Origin: Bacillus testis
GTDB lineage: Bacteria > Bacillota > Bacilli > Bacillales > DSM-1321
Length of the DNA stretch: 34,147 nucleotides
Direction: 5' to 3'
NCBI RefSeq assembly: GCF_001243895.1
Contig: NZ_LN851186.1
Location: 1,472,174 to 1,506,320 of the forward strand
The notes beneath the pieces were generated by a model. It worked only from the letters and a program-made list of their open reading frames with translations. It was not told the DNA's origin and searched no databases. The translations under genes were made by a program, and so were the position numbers. Below, piece by piece: positions 17,344-24,239 of the stretch. Position 1 is the stretch's first letter. Every line of letters starts with the position of its first letter.

Positions 17344-17709
17344 ATGAGCCTGTTTGATGATATCGAAGAAAAATTCAGGGAATTGCCGGACGGCAGATAT
17401 GTGGTGAAGGTGGAGGGATACAGCCGGGAAAAAACCATTCACGGAGCCAGGCCAATCAAATGGCAGCTAAGATTGATGAGTGATGATCCATCCCAGCTGC
17501 CTTTGAAATTCAGCCATATTGAAAATAATGCCGGCTTTCATATATTAATGAGAGAATTAAAAGAACTCGGCTACGATAAACCAAAAGACGCTAAAGAACT
17601 CGAAATTCTGCTAAATAAACTGATTGGTTCCTTGCTGGAAGTGCAATTATCAACCACTAATAAGGAGGAAGGCTATCGTGATATCAAGTTTCTCCGCAAA
17701 TTATCATGA
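17344..17709 (+). CDS. DUF669-like small protein, unknown function
   Basis: A soluble protein of 121 residues. The pattern of LPDGRYVVKVEGYSREK, then PIKWQLRLM, FSHIENNAGFHILMRELKELG and a C-terminal GYRDIKFLRK resembles DUF669 proteins. Those are phage-associated proteins often found beside recombination or single-strand DNA-binding genes. The match is from memory and moderate. ATG at 17344 follows GGGGGAG. The gene lies after the Wadjet terminator, so it is probably transcribed separately, and it ends only 4 bp from the converging patA. No terminator is visible between the two. It may be a passenger of the Wadjet island or a phage remnant. Confidence 0.55.
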   Translation: MSLFDDIEEKFRELPDGRYVVKVEGYSREKTIHGARPIKWQLRLMSDDPSQLPLKFSHIENNAGFHILMRELKELGYDKPKDAKELEILLNKLIGSLLEVQLSTTNKEEGYRDIKFLRKLS

Positions 17710-17713
17710 ATCA

Positions 17714-18859
17714 TTACCGTTTTGACAAGAAGGCCTGCAATCGGTCCAGCCCTTCCCGCAGCGTATCCATCGAATAGGCGTAACTTAAGCGGAAATAGCC
17801 TTCCCCATCCTTGGAGAATGCACTGCCGGGAACTACTGCCACTTTCCCTTCTTTGACAAGATCAAGGGCGAAATCAAAGGAATTTTTTTGTCCTGCAGGA
17901 ATTTTGACAAAAAAGTAAAAAGCGCCGTCCGGCTTCACGACATCTAACTGCATCTCCAATAACCGGCTATAGACGTAATCGCGGCGCTTTTTATATTCCG
18001 CCTTCATTTCATTGCTGTCATTTTTGCCGGCTGTCAACGCCGCTATGGCCGCCTTTTGTGAAATGGAAGAAGCGCAAGAAACATTATACTGGTGCACTTT
18101 CAATATCTGGCTGCAAAGCTCAGATGGGCCGTAAACGAAGCCAATTCTCCAGCCCGTCATACTATGGGACTTTGATAAGCCATTGATGATGATTGTCTGT
18201 TCTTTCAGCATGGAAGCGATGCTGACGTGCTTCCGGTCAAAAACCAGTTCACTGTATATTTCATCAGCTAACACAATAAGATTCTTTCCCCGGACAAGCT
18301 CAGCGATTTGCTGAAGCTCTTCTTCCGTGAGTGAAACACCTGTCGGATTGGATGGATAAGGAAGAATGATCACCCTGGTTTTCTCCGTGAGATGTTGAGC
18401 CAATAGATCGGCCGTCAATTTAAACCCATTCCCGGTGACATCCACATGGACAGGGCGGGCTCCGCATAGTGTGACAATCGGTTCATATCCAGGATACACG
18501 GGGCCGGGCAAAATCACCTCATCACCTTCACTCAGCAAGGTGCGCAGAGAGATATCGATCGCTTCACTTGCGCCGGTCGTGACAATAATTTCGGATTCAG
18601 GCTCATAAGAAACGCTATATTTTTCGTCCATATAAGCCGAGGCTGCCTGACGCAATTCAAGATATCCGGCGTTATGTGTATAGGTGGTAAAATTATCATC
18701 GATTGCTTGTTTCGCTGCTATTTTAATATGCTCCGGTGTTGGGAAATCAGGCTGGCCGATTGTCAGGGAGATGACATCATTATAAGGCGCAACCATATTA
18801 AAAAATTTCCGGATGCCGGATATTTCTATGTTTTTTACACGATCATTCACATGGTACAT
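17714..18859 (-). CDS. patA: Aminotransferase PatA (class I/II, PLP-dependent)
   Basis: A fold-type I aminotransferase of 381 residues. PLP-binding residues are present: Asn171 in PSNPTG, Asp199 and Tyr202 in ADEIYSE, the Schiff-base Lys230 in GLSKSHSMTG, and Arg in WRIGF. B. subtilis PatA is assigned as the N-acetyl-LL-diaminopimelate aminotransferase of lysine synthesis; some relatives act on aromatic or other amino acids, so the substrate is inferred from family and synteny. ATG at 18859 is preceded by GGAGGAAA. It converges tightly with the DUF669-like gene. In B. subtilis patA is next to cheV; here an RDD gene comes between. Confidence 0.9.
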   Translation of the reverse strand: MYHVNDRVKNIEISGIRKFFNMVAPYNDVISLTIGQPDFPTPEHIKIAAKQAIDDNFTTYTHNAGYLELRQAASAYMDEKYSVSYEPESEIIVTTGASEAIDISLRTLLSEGDEVILPGPVYPGYEPIVTLCGARPVHVDVTGNGFKLTADLLAQHLTEKTRVIILPYPSNPTGVSLTEEELQQIAELVRGKNLIVLADEIYSELVFDRKHVSIASMLKEQTIIINGLSKSHSMTGWRIGFVYGPSELCSQILKVHQYNVSCASSISQKAAIAALTAGKNDSNEMKAEYKKRRDYVYSRLLEMQLDVVKPDGAFYFFVKIPAGQKNSFDFALDLVKEGKVAVVPGSAFSKDGEGYFRLSYAYSMDTLREGLDRLQAFLSKR

Positions 18860-19273
18860 TCGGTGTTTCCTCCTTCATTTGCGTTCATGCCTGCCCTTAT
18901 GTACTTATCTTTTGGATCGAGGCTTAGCAATGCCCGTGCAGGGAAGCCAAAGCTGCTGCACAAAGTTTATTATAGTGTACCACTTTTTAAGGGGGCTTCC
19001 TATAACGTGTGAAAGGAAGCTGTTTTTGTATAAAAAACGAATTGGGGTGGGAAGCTGTGGTCAAAGAGGAGAGATTCATACTGAATATTAAAATAAATAG
19101 ATATATTAAACGTATTAAATTATGTTGATATAATAAAAAAGAATGTGATAGTCGTCAAATCCTTGTTTGTTTGCCTAAGAATATAGAAACAAAGAATCCA
19201 GGAATTGCACGACGGCATACATTCAGAGATGAAGCTGCAAGAAAACGCATAATTATATAGGAGGAGTCTTCAC
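18860..19273. other. Intergenic region between patA and the RDD gene
   Basis: This 414-bp divergent gap should hold the promoters of patA (left half, minus strand) and the RDD gene (right half, plus strand). A 21-codon frame from TTG 19028 with AAAGGAAG upstream is present, but I would not call it a gene. The right half is AT-rich. No repeat, RNA gene or clear operator was seen. Confidence 0.4.
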
Positions 19274-19747
19274 TTGTCAGAACAAGCACTAACGCAAAAT
19301 ATGAACTATTCACCATTTTGGAGCCGATTAGCGTCCTATCTGATCGATGGCTTAATTATAAGCGCGATCATTTCAGTGTTGGGGTCACTCGGTGTTTTTT
19401 CCTTAATAGGCATTTCATTTGATCCTTCCACATTATCAGATCCAAATAATTCGATGGCAAATAATTCTGGTTATATGGTAATTACGCTGATTATTAGCAC
19501 GCTTTACTATGCTATTCTCCAATCTTCAAAATGGCAGGCAACAGTCGGCAAGAAGCTAATGAATAATAAGGTCACCAATTTGAATGGTGAAAGAATTTCC
19601 TTCTTTACAGCCGTTATCCGCCATTTGTCGATGATTTTTTTATCCAGTATAATGATGATTGGATATGTCATGTATTTCTTCACAAAAAAGAAGCAAACAT
19701 TGCATGATTTGATCGCCAAGACAGTCGTTGTAAAAACCAAGCCATAA
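19274..19747 (+). CDS. RDD family membrane protein
   Basis: The protein has 157 residues and three to four membrane helices. The hallmarks of the RDD family are present: FWSRLASYLIDG near the N-terminus (Arg and Asp), WQATVGKKLM in the middle, and TLHDLIAKTVVV at the C-terminus (conserved Asp). RDD proteins sit in the cytoplasmic membrane; some are linked to ion or small-molecule transport, but function is mostly unknown. The start is TTG at 19274, chosen for the AGGAGGAG about 8 bases upstream. It is transcribed alone and has a terminator. Confidence 0.88.
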   Translation: MSEQALTQNMNYSPFWSRLASYLIDGLIISAIISVLGSLGVFSLIGISFDPSTLSDPNNSMANNSGYMVITLIISTLYYAILQSSKWQATVGKKLMNNKVTNLNGERISFFTAVIRHLSMIFLSSIMMIGYVMYFFTKKKQTLHDLIAKTVVVKTKP

Positions 19748-19752
19748 TCATC

Positions 19753-19785
19753 AAAAACTCTGAAGCGCGCTTCGGAGTTTTTTTT
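19753..19785 (+). terminator. RDD gene terminator
   Basis: AAACTC-T-GAAGC pairs with GCTTC-G-GAGTTT around a short GC loop, followed by a run of T. Confidence 0.85.
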
Positions 19786-19959
19786 GCATGAATAGGATCA
19801 ACTGGAACTTTGATTGGCAGGGGCGTGCCACCGGTTATTAATTGAACCTATTTAAGTTCATACTGTCGCTTTATTTTCCAAATATCAGTTTAATCCGCGT
19901 AAGATGTGTGACCGGCTAAAGCCAGTCCTTCCTGATTCACAGGTAAACAAAAACATTCT

Positions 19960-19987
19960 CTAAATAATCCTGATTTTTCGGCCGATA
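19960..19987 (+). promoter_or_regulatory. Sigma-D (flagellar) promoter of cheV
   Basis: TAAA (19960-19963), a 16-base spacer and GCCGATAT (19980-19987) match the Bacillus sigma-D consensus TAAA-N15-GCCGATAT, with a perfect -10. It places cheV in the motility regulon with a leader of about 105 bases. Nothing else is evident in the gap 19786-20099. Confidence 0.8.
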
Positions 19988-20099
19988 TAAAAGGCGTAAT
20001 GATGTTTTGCCTTAGAAGGCCTTTTTCATGCATGGTCATTGTTGAAAAGAGATTGAATAGGCGGAAGAAATGAAGAAACGTAGGGAAGGGCGAGGCGCT

Positions 20100-21005
20100 A
20101 TGGAAGAAAATAAAGGAATCCTGCTTGAATCCGGAACGAATGAGTTGGAGATTGTAGAATTTGGATTAGGGAAAAATAAATTTGGCATCAATGTTATCAA
20201 AGTAAAGGAAATTATCAATCCCGTGCCTGTAACGTTTGTACCACAGGCCCATCATTATGTAGAGGGCATCATTGAATTGCGGGAAGAAGTTCTGCCAGTT
20301 GTAGACGTGGCAAAAGCGATGGGTTATTCTCCTTCCCTGACACCTGAACAGGATAAATTTATTGTTGCCGAATTCAATAAACAAAAAATTGTATTCCATG
20401 TCCATAATGTGACGCAAATACACCGGATTTCATGGAAACAAATAGAAAAGCCGTCCGATATGTATCAAGGACTGGAGAGCCAAATCATTGGAGTTATAAA
20501 GATGAATGGCGAAATGATCCTCCTTTTGGATTTTGAAAAGATTGTCGTGGAAATCAATCCAGAATCGGGCATTTCTGTCCAGCAAGTCAAAAAATTGGGG
20601 CAACGAAACCGTTCGATGAAAAAAGTAGTCGTGGCTGAAGATTCGCCGCTATTAAGAAAGCTGCTTCACGATACCTTATTAGAAGCGGGCTTTGAGAATG
20701 TGGACTTTTTTGAAAACGGACAGGACGCAATGGATTATCTTGAACGTATTGTAAGTAAAGGCGAGAAAATCGAAGAAAAAGTGCAAATCATCGTAACGGA
20801 TATTGAGATGCCGCAGATGGACGGGCACCATCTGACCAGAAGAATCAAAGAACATAAAGATCTTGCGGTGTTGCCAGTCATCATTTTCTCTTCTTTAATT
20901 ACCGATGATTTACGTCATAAGGGCCAAGTGGTCGGGGCAGATGCACAGGTCAGCAAGCCTGAAATCGCCGAGCTGATCTCTTATATTGATCATTATATTT
21001 TATAA
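20100..21005 (+). CDS. cheV: Chemotaxis coupling protein CheV (CheW domain plus receiver)
   Basis: CheV couples chemoreceptors to the CheA kinase and takes part in adaptation. The CheW-like domain spans about residues 8-160 (GTNELEIVEFGLGKNKFGI, then HYVEGIIELREEVLPVVDV). The receiver domain spans about 174-300, with the acidic pair Glu180-Asp181, phosphorylatable Asp234 (VTDIEMPQMDG) and the KP motif in QVSKPEI. Length, 301 residues, is as in B. subtilis (about 303). ATG at 20100 (GAGG just before) aligns with the B. subtilis N-terminus; an in-frame ATG at 20070 would add ten basic residues. It is transcribed alone from the sigma-D promoter. Confidence 0.94.
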   Translation: MEENKGILLESGTNELEIVEFGLGKNKFGINVIKVKEIINPVPVTFVPQAHHYVEGIIELREEVLPVVDVAKAMGYSPSLTPEQDKFIVAEFNKQKIVFHVHNVTQIHRISWKQIEKPSDMYQGLESQIIGVIKMNGEMILLLDFEKIVVEINPESGISVQQVKKLGQRNRSMKKVVVAEDSPLLRKLLHDTLLEAGFENVDFFENGQDAMDYLERIVSKGEKIEEKVQIIVTDIEMPQMDGHHLTRRIKEHKDLAVLPVIIFSSLITDDLRHKGQVVGADAQVSKPEIAELISYIDHYIL

Positions 21006-21020
21006 GGGCCTTGACTGAGG

Positions 21021-21061
21021 CACGTGCAAAAGGATAGCTTTGTGCTATCCTTTTGCACGTG
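21021..21061 (+). terminator. Long perfect hairpin after cheV
   Basis: A perfect 18-bp stem (21021-21038 with 21044-21061) and a 5-base loop, beginning 15 bases after the cheV stop. No T tract follows, so it may rely on stem strength, protect the mRNA end, or be a small inverted repeat. Confidence 0.6.
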
Positions 21062-21105
21062 GTTGAAATAAAACGGTGTCCGATAAACATCGAAACCTTT
21101 AATTT

Positions 21106-21187
21106 GGGGCATTGATCCAAGAAGGATTAATGCCTTTTTCTATTGAAGAAGCCCTTATTGGAGAAACGGGTAGGTTAGTTGAACAAG
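21106..21187 (+). repeat. Dispersed intergenic repeat, copy A (with terminator-like hairpin)
   Basis: The hairpin GGCATT-g-ATCC / GGAT-t-AATGCC with TTTTT (21108-21139) is followed, 26 bases on, by the box GGTAGGTTAGTTGAACAA (21169-21186). Near-identical boxes occur at 24122, 33164 and 34079. The copy lies directly upstream of the esterase gene. Confidence 0.55.
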
Positions 21188-21256
21188 GAAGAATTGTGAT
21201 AAATGAAATTTATGGTAAATTAAAAATGCAGAAGTGATAGCAAAGGAGGAATTATC

Positions 21257-22030
21257 TTGTTAGAAATATTTCCTGTATATATGACTTCCTTCAAACAAGA
21301 TAGGCTAATTAGAGTATATCTACCTAAGAATTACAACGAAGGAAGGAAAAAATACCCCGTCTTATATATGCACGATGGACAAAATATTTTTAATGATGAC
21401 GATGCAATTGGAGGCACATCTTTAGAACTTGAAAACTACTTAGATAAAAATGGATTAGAAGTTATTGTTGTTGGAATAGACCAAAATACCAAAGACCGAA
21501 TAAACGAATATTGTCCTTGGATAAATGGAGAGTATAGTAAAAAAATATTGGGGCACGTTAGTACATCTGGCGGAAAAGGGATAGAGTATGTTGACTTTAT
21601 CGTGAATGAACTAAAGCCATTTATAGACAATAAATACCGTACGTTAAAGGACAATACCGCAATGGCAGGTATCTCTTTAGGGAGACTTATTACTACATAC
21701 GCTATGTGTCGTTATCCTCAAGTATTCAAAAATATAGCCGTATTATCTTCTGCTTTTTACCGTAACCAAGAGGAAATTGAAAAACTAATAAAGGATTCTG
21801 ATTTGTCTTTAATTAAAAGGATTTACTTAGACTGCGGAGATAAGGAATCAGGAAATGAAGAAATCATAAATAAGGAGTTTTTAGCTTCAAATAAAACCAT
21901 TTATGATATTTTAAAAAAGAAAGTAACAAGTACAGAGTTTGCAATTATTATTGATGCTGAACATAACTACTCTTTTTTTAGAGAAAGAGTTCCTAAAATT
22001 TTTTCTTTTTTAATCAATAATTTAAGATAA
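21257..22030 (+). CDS. Alpha/beta-hydrolase, putative esterase (esterase D / enterochelin-esterase-like)
   Basis: A cytoplasmic hydrolase of 257 residues in the putative-esterase family. Landmarks are RVYLPKNY and YPVLYMHDGQNIF near the N-terminus (oxyanion region), the nucleophile elbow GISLGR with Ser140, an acid likely in LDCGDKE, and the catalytic His236 in AEHNYSFFRERV. The residue after the elbow is Arg143, where Gly is usual (GxSxGG). The start is TTG at 21257, fixed by AAAGGAGG about 8 bases before. The gene is AT-rich compared with those to its left and is flanked by repeat boxes, consistent with recent acquisition. The substrate cannot be told. Confidence 0.82.
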   Translation: MLEIFPVYMTSFKQDRLIRVYLPKNYNEGRKKYPVLYMHDGQNIFNDDDAIGGTSLELENYLDKNGLEVIVVGIDQNTKDRINEYCPWINGEYSKKILGHVSTSGGKGIEYVDFIVNELKPFIDNKYRTLKDNTAMAGISLGRLITTYAMCRYPQVFKNIAVLSSAFYRNQEEIEKLIKDSDLSLIKRIYLDCGDKESGNEEIINKEFLASNKTIYDILKKKVTSTEFAIIIDAEHNYSFFRERVPKIFSFLINNLR

Positions 22031-22057
22031 AAGAAAGATTAGATTGTGTAGGTTTAC

Positions 22058-22086
22058 ACTTAAACAAACGGGTGCTAGAGTTTATC
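22058..22086 (+). repeat. Short repeat box (TTAAAC-n-GGGTGC-n-GTTTA type)
   Basis: TTAAACAAACGGGTGCTAGA continuing into GTTTATC matches the box at 27291-27319 (TTAAACTCATGGGTGCATTC then GTTTAAG). The ends TTAAAC/GTTTA are inverted. It lies just after the esterase gene. Confidence 0.4.
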
Positions 22087-22122
22087 TCGACTAATTTTTA
22101 ACATTATCATCTAAAATAGTTT

Positions 22123-22212
22123 TTAATATATTGTTTTTCTCTTTAGAAAATATATCAGATACCAAACTACAAATACTATAGGAATTAAGTAAGTTAAAAT
22201 AATAAGAATCAT
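22123..22212 (-). CDS. Possible 29-residue single-span membrane peptide
   Basis: On the minus strand ATG 22212 opens a 29-codon frame: MILIILTYLIPIVFVVWY, then LIYFLKRKTIY. It is one hydrophobic helix with a basic C-terminal tail, the layout of a small membrane protein or a type I toxin-like peptide. GGAGGG lies 14 bases upstream, longer than ideal. I do not recognise it, and a degraded longer gene is also possible. The rest of the 22031-22365 gap is AT-rich with no other gene. Confidence 0.35.
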   Translation of the reverse strand: MILIILTYLIPIVFVVWYLIYFLKRKTIY

Positions 22213-22365
22213 CTAATCTAAAGTAGCCCTCCGTGTTTTAGGTAATGCTGTATTACATTATGTATATTATATCTTGATAGTGCGTTCAAGTATTCCTAAA
22301 CCTTATTCTGAAGGTATTGATTAAGATGATTAATACCTTTAGATCTCTATGAAATTATATTATCT

Positions 22366-22725
22366 TTAATATGAAACTTGTTCTGGTTGTACAATTTCAT
22401 ATTCACCTTCTGCATACTCTTGCTCCGCATAATGGCCTCCCCATTGACAGAGCTCCTGCAAGATAGGTTTAAGAGATTCTCCAAGTTCAGTGGATGAATA
22501 TTCAACCTTCGGCGGTACTTGATTATACATCTTTCTGCTCACAAGTCCACTGGCTTCAAGCTCTCTAAGTGTTTGAATCAGCATTTTCTGAGTTATATTT
22601 GGGATAATGCGCTTTAATTCACTCGTTCTCTTTGGTCCATTCATTAAAAAGTATAATACAAGGCCTTTCCATTTTCCGCCAATAACTTCCTTTGTCACTT
22701 CAAACCCACAACTAAATTTTTTCAT
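22366..22725 (-). CDS. HxlR-family winged-helix transcriptional regulator
   Basis: A DNA-binding regulator of 119 residues. It has the HxlR pattern: N-terminal Cys6 in FSCGFEVTKEVIGGKWK (Cys conserved and redox-active in HypR-like members), the helix-turn-helix PKRTSELKRIIPNITQKML, and the wing VPPKVEYSSTELG. Such proteins bind as dimers and often sense electrophiles, hypochlorite or other reactive species. The start at ATG 22725 gives the standard N-terminus with GGAG 10 bases upstream; a longer frame begins 7 codons earlier. It is divergent from an SDR oxidoreductase gene, the usual HxlR arrangement, so it probably controls that gene and itself. Confidence 0.88.
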   Translation of the reverse strand: MKKFSCGFEVTKEVIGGKWKGLVLYFLMNGPKRTSELKRIIPNITQKMLIQTLRELEASGLVSRKMYNQVPPKVEYSSTELGESLKPILQELCQWGGHYAEQEYAEGEYEIVQPEQVSY

Positions 22726-22779
22726 GTCTAAAGCTCTCCATTCCACATTTATTACTTTTTAGTTACTATATCACAAAAA

Positions 22780-22857
22780 AGTGGGTACTTCCGATAATGT
22801 GCTTACTGAAGGATACTATATCTTATAAGTTGTTCTTCAAGTACTTAAAGGTACTAG
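22780..22857. promoter_or_regulatory. Candidate HxlR operators in the hxlR-SDR divergent promoter region
   Basis: Two imperfect inverted repeats carry GTAC/ACTT motifs: GTACTTC ... GAAGGATAC (22785-22817) and AGTACTTAAAGGTACT (22839-22854). The second lies between a possible -35 TTCAAG and -10 CATAAA of the SDR gene, where bound regulator would block transcription. ACTATATC occurs twice nearby as a direct repeat. The sites are inferred. Confidence 0.4.
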
Positions 22858-22893
22858 ACATAAAATAAAATTAATTCTAAAGGAGTGTTAAGT

Positions 22894-23640
22894 ATGGGTA
22901 AATTTGAAGGTAAAATAGCGCTTGTAACGGGTGGAACAAGTGGGATTGGTCTTGCTACAGCACAAAAATTTGTAAACGAAGGTGCATATGTTTATATCAC
23001 GGGACGTAGACAAAACGAACTTGATAAAGCTGTTAACCAAATTGGCAAGAACGTAACCGGTGTTCAAGGTGATATTTCTAAGCTTGAAGACTTAGACAAA
23101 CTATATGACATTATAAAGCAGGAAAAAGGTAAGTTGGACATTCTTTTTGCTAATGCAGGTGTCGGCAGCTTCCTTCCATTAGGTGAAATTACTGAAGAGC
23201 AGGTTGATAGAACGTTCGACATTAACGTTAAAGGAACCATCTTTACTGTTCAAAAAGCGTTATCACTATTCCCGGACAAAGTAGGTTCTATTATTGTAAC
23301 GGGCTCTACTGCTGGATCAATTGGCAACCCAGCGTTTAGTGTATATGGAGCTTCTAAAGCAGCATTAAGAGCACTAGTTCGTGACTGGATTCTTGACCTA
23401 AAAGGAACTGAAATCCGTGTAAATGTGGTTAGTCCGGGAGGTATTCTTACACCTGCATACGATGAGCTTTTTGGTGATGCACTTGAAGGAGTAATAGAAA
23501 ATAGCAGAGATACTGTTCCAGCTGGAAGAGTTGGGACACCTGAAGAAGTAGCAAACGTTGTATCTTTCCTTGCTTCAGACGAAAGCAGCTACTTGACTGG
23601 TGTTGAATTGTTCGTAGATGGCGGGCTAGCACAGGTATAA
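22894..23640 (+). CDS. Short-chain dehydrogenase/reductase (SDR, classical type)
   Basis: A classical SDR oxidoreductase of 248 residues. It has the NAD(P)-binding motif TGGTSGIG (12-19), NAG in the central strand, a catalytic Ser in VTGSTAGS, the YGASK active site (Tyr151, Lys155), and a C-terminal SPGG plus [13 protein letters not shown]. The TGR after the second strand (ITGRRQNEL) suggests NADP preference. Substrate unknown. ATG at 22894 has AAAGGAG 8 bases before; the GTG three codons earlier is too near that site. It is divergent from hxlR and so likely induced by the signal HxlR senses. Confidence 0.9.
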   Translation: MGKFEGKIALVTGGTSGIGLATAQKFVNEGAYVYITGRRQNELDKAVNQIGKNVTGVQGDISKLEDLDKLYDIIKQEKGKLDILFANAGVGSFLPLGEITEEQVDRTFDINVKGTIFTVQKALSLFPDKVGSIIVTGSTAGSIGNPAFSVYGASKAALRALVRDWILDLKGTEIRVNVVSPGGILTPAYDELFGDALEGVIENSRDTVPAGRVGTPEEVANVVSFLASDESSYLTGVELFVDGGLAQV

Positions 23641-23710
23641 TTTCACTGCGCAGAGATTACAAATAGTCCCCAAAAAAGGTTAATGGGGATTTACTTGAAG
23701 AAGTCGTATA

Positions 23711-23752
23711 AAAAAGTCGTTTCCTTAAAGGACAGGGAATTCGACTTTTTTT
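23711..23752 (+). terminator. SDR gene terminator
   Basis: AAAAAGTCG-t-TTCC pairs with GGAA-tt-CGACTTTTT, then more T. It lies 70 bp after the SDR stop, preceded by a direct copy of AAGTCGTA. Confidence 0.65.
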
Positions 23753-23840
23753 ATGTTTGAATTTGCTTAAAGTTGTACATTCGCATTTTCCTGGGGCTAC
23801 CACTAAATGACCTGTAAAAAAGATTACTTTGTGAATAAAT

Positions 23841-24140
23841 GTACTTAAAGTAACTGGAGCTTTACTTCATTATAAAGGGTTGTGAAGCTCTTTTTTGTTA
23901 CATCGATAAAACATATGGTGTTGTGCCTTCTAATGCAAACGGGAAAAAACCTCCAGCATCAGGCTTTGAGTCATAGTAGCTTTTGGGAAAATAACCAATT
24001 TCCATATTCACTTTTCTTGACTCCTTCGTTCAAAAGTATTCATTAAGATAAGTCTACAAATATTGTACTATATAAACTTTTTCACTTCGCTAATTAGTGA
24101 ATATTATCAATTAAACAAAGTGGCAGGTTAGTTGAACAAG
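23841..24140 (+). repeat. Dispersed intergenic repeat, copy B, split by a 220-bp insert
   Basis: The 5' part (23841-23900) reads GTACTTAAAGTAACTGGAGC and on into a hairpin GAGCTT-t-AC / GT-g-AAGCTC followed by TTTTTTGTTA. The 3' box GGCAGGTTAGTTGAACAA (24122-24139) belongs to the same repeat. In copies C and D these parts are only about 10-25 bases apart, so about 220 bp, including a small minus-strand ORF, are extra here. Confidence 0.5.
23898..24011 (-). CDS. Possible 37-residue protein inside repeat copy B
   Basis: GTG at 24011 on the minus strand has GAAGGAG 9 bases upstream and opens a 37-codon frame (MNMEIGYFPKSYYDSKPDAG, then GFFPFALEGTTPYVLSM). The composition is aromatic and Pro/Gly-rich, more protein-like than chance. 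It ends at the T-rich hairpin of the repeat. It may be a truncated gene tail carried with the repeat. Not recognised. Confidence 0.35.
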   Translation of the reverse strand: MNMEIGYFPKSYYDSKPDAGGFFPFALEGTTPYVLSM

Positions 24141-24239
24141 AATTGACATTAATCGAAAGAAAAAAACAACCCTCCATTTAAACACCAGCGAAAATCTTTT
24201 TGTTATGCTTGATGATACATTTGAAAAGGAGGGGATTTC

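Noticed and set aside
18813..19091. Plus-strand frames across the patA start and its upstream region
   Set aside because: They overlap patA antisense and lack convincing starts; the short tail frame at 19028 is too weak.
20001..20025. Possible terminator in the cheV leader (GCCTT ... AAGGC then CTTTTT)
   Set aside because: The loop would be only two bases; shortening the stem leaves too little pairing.
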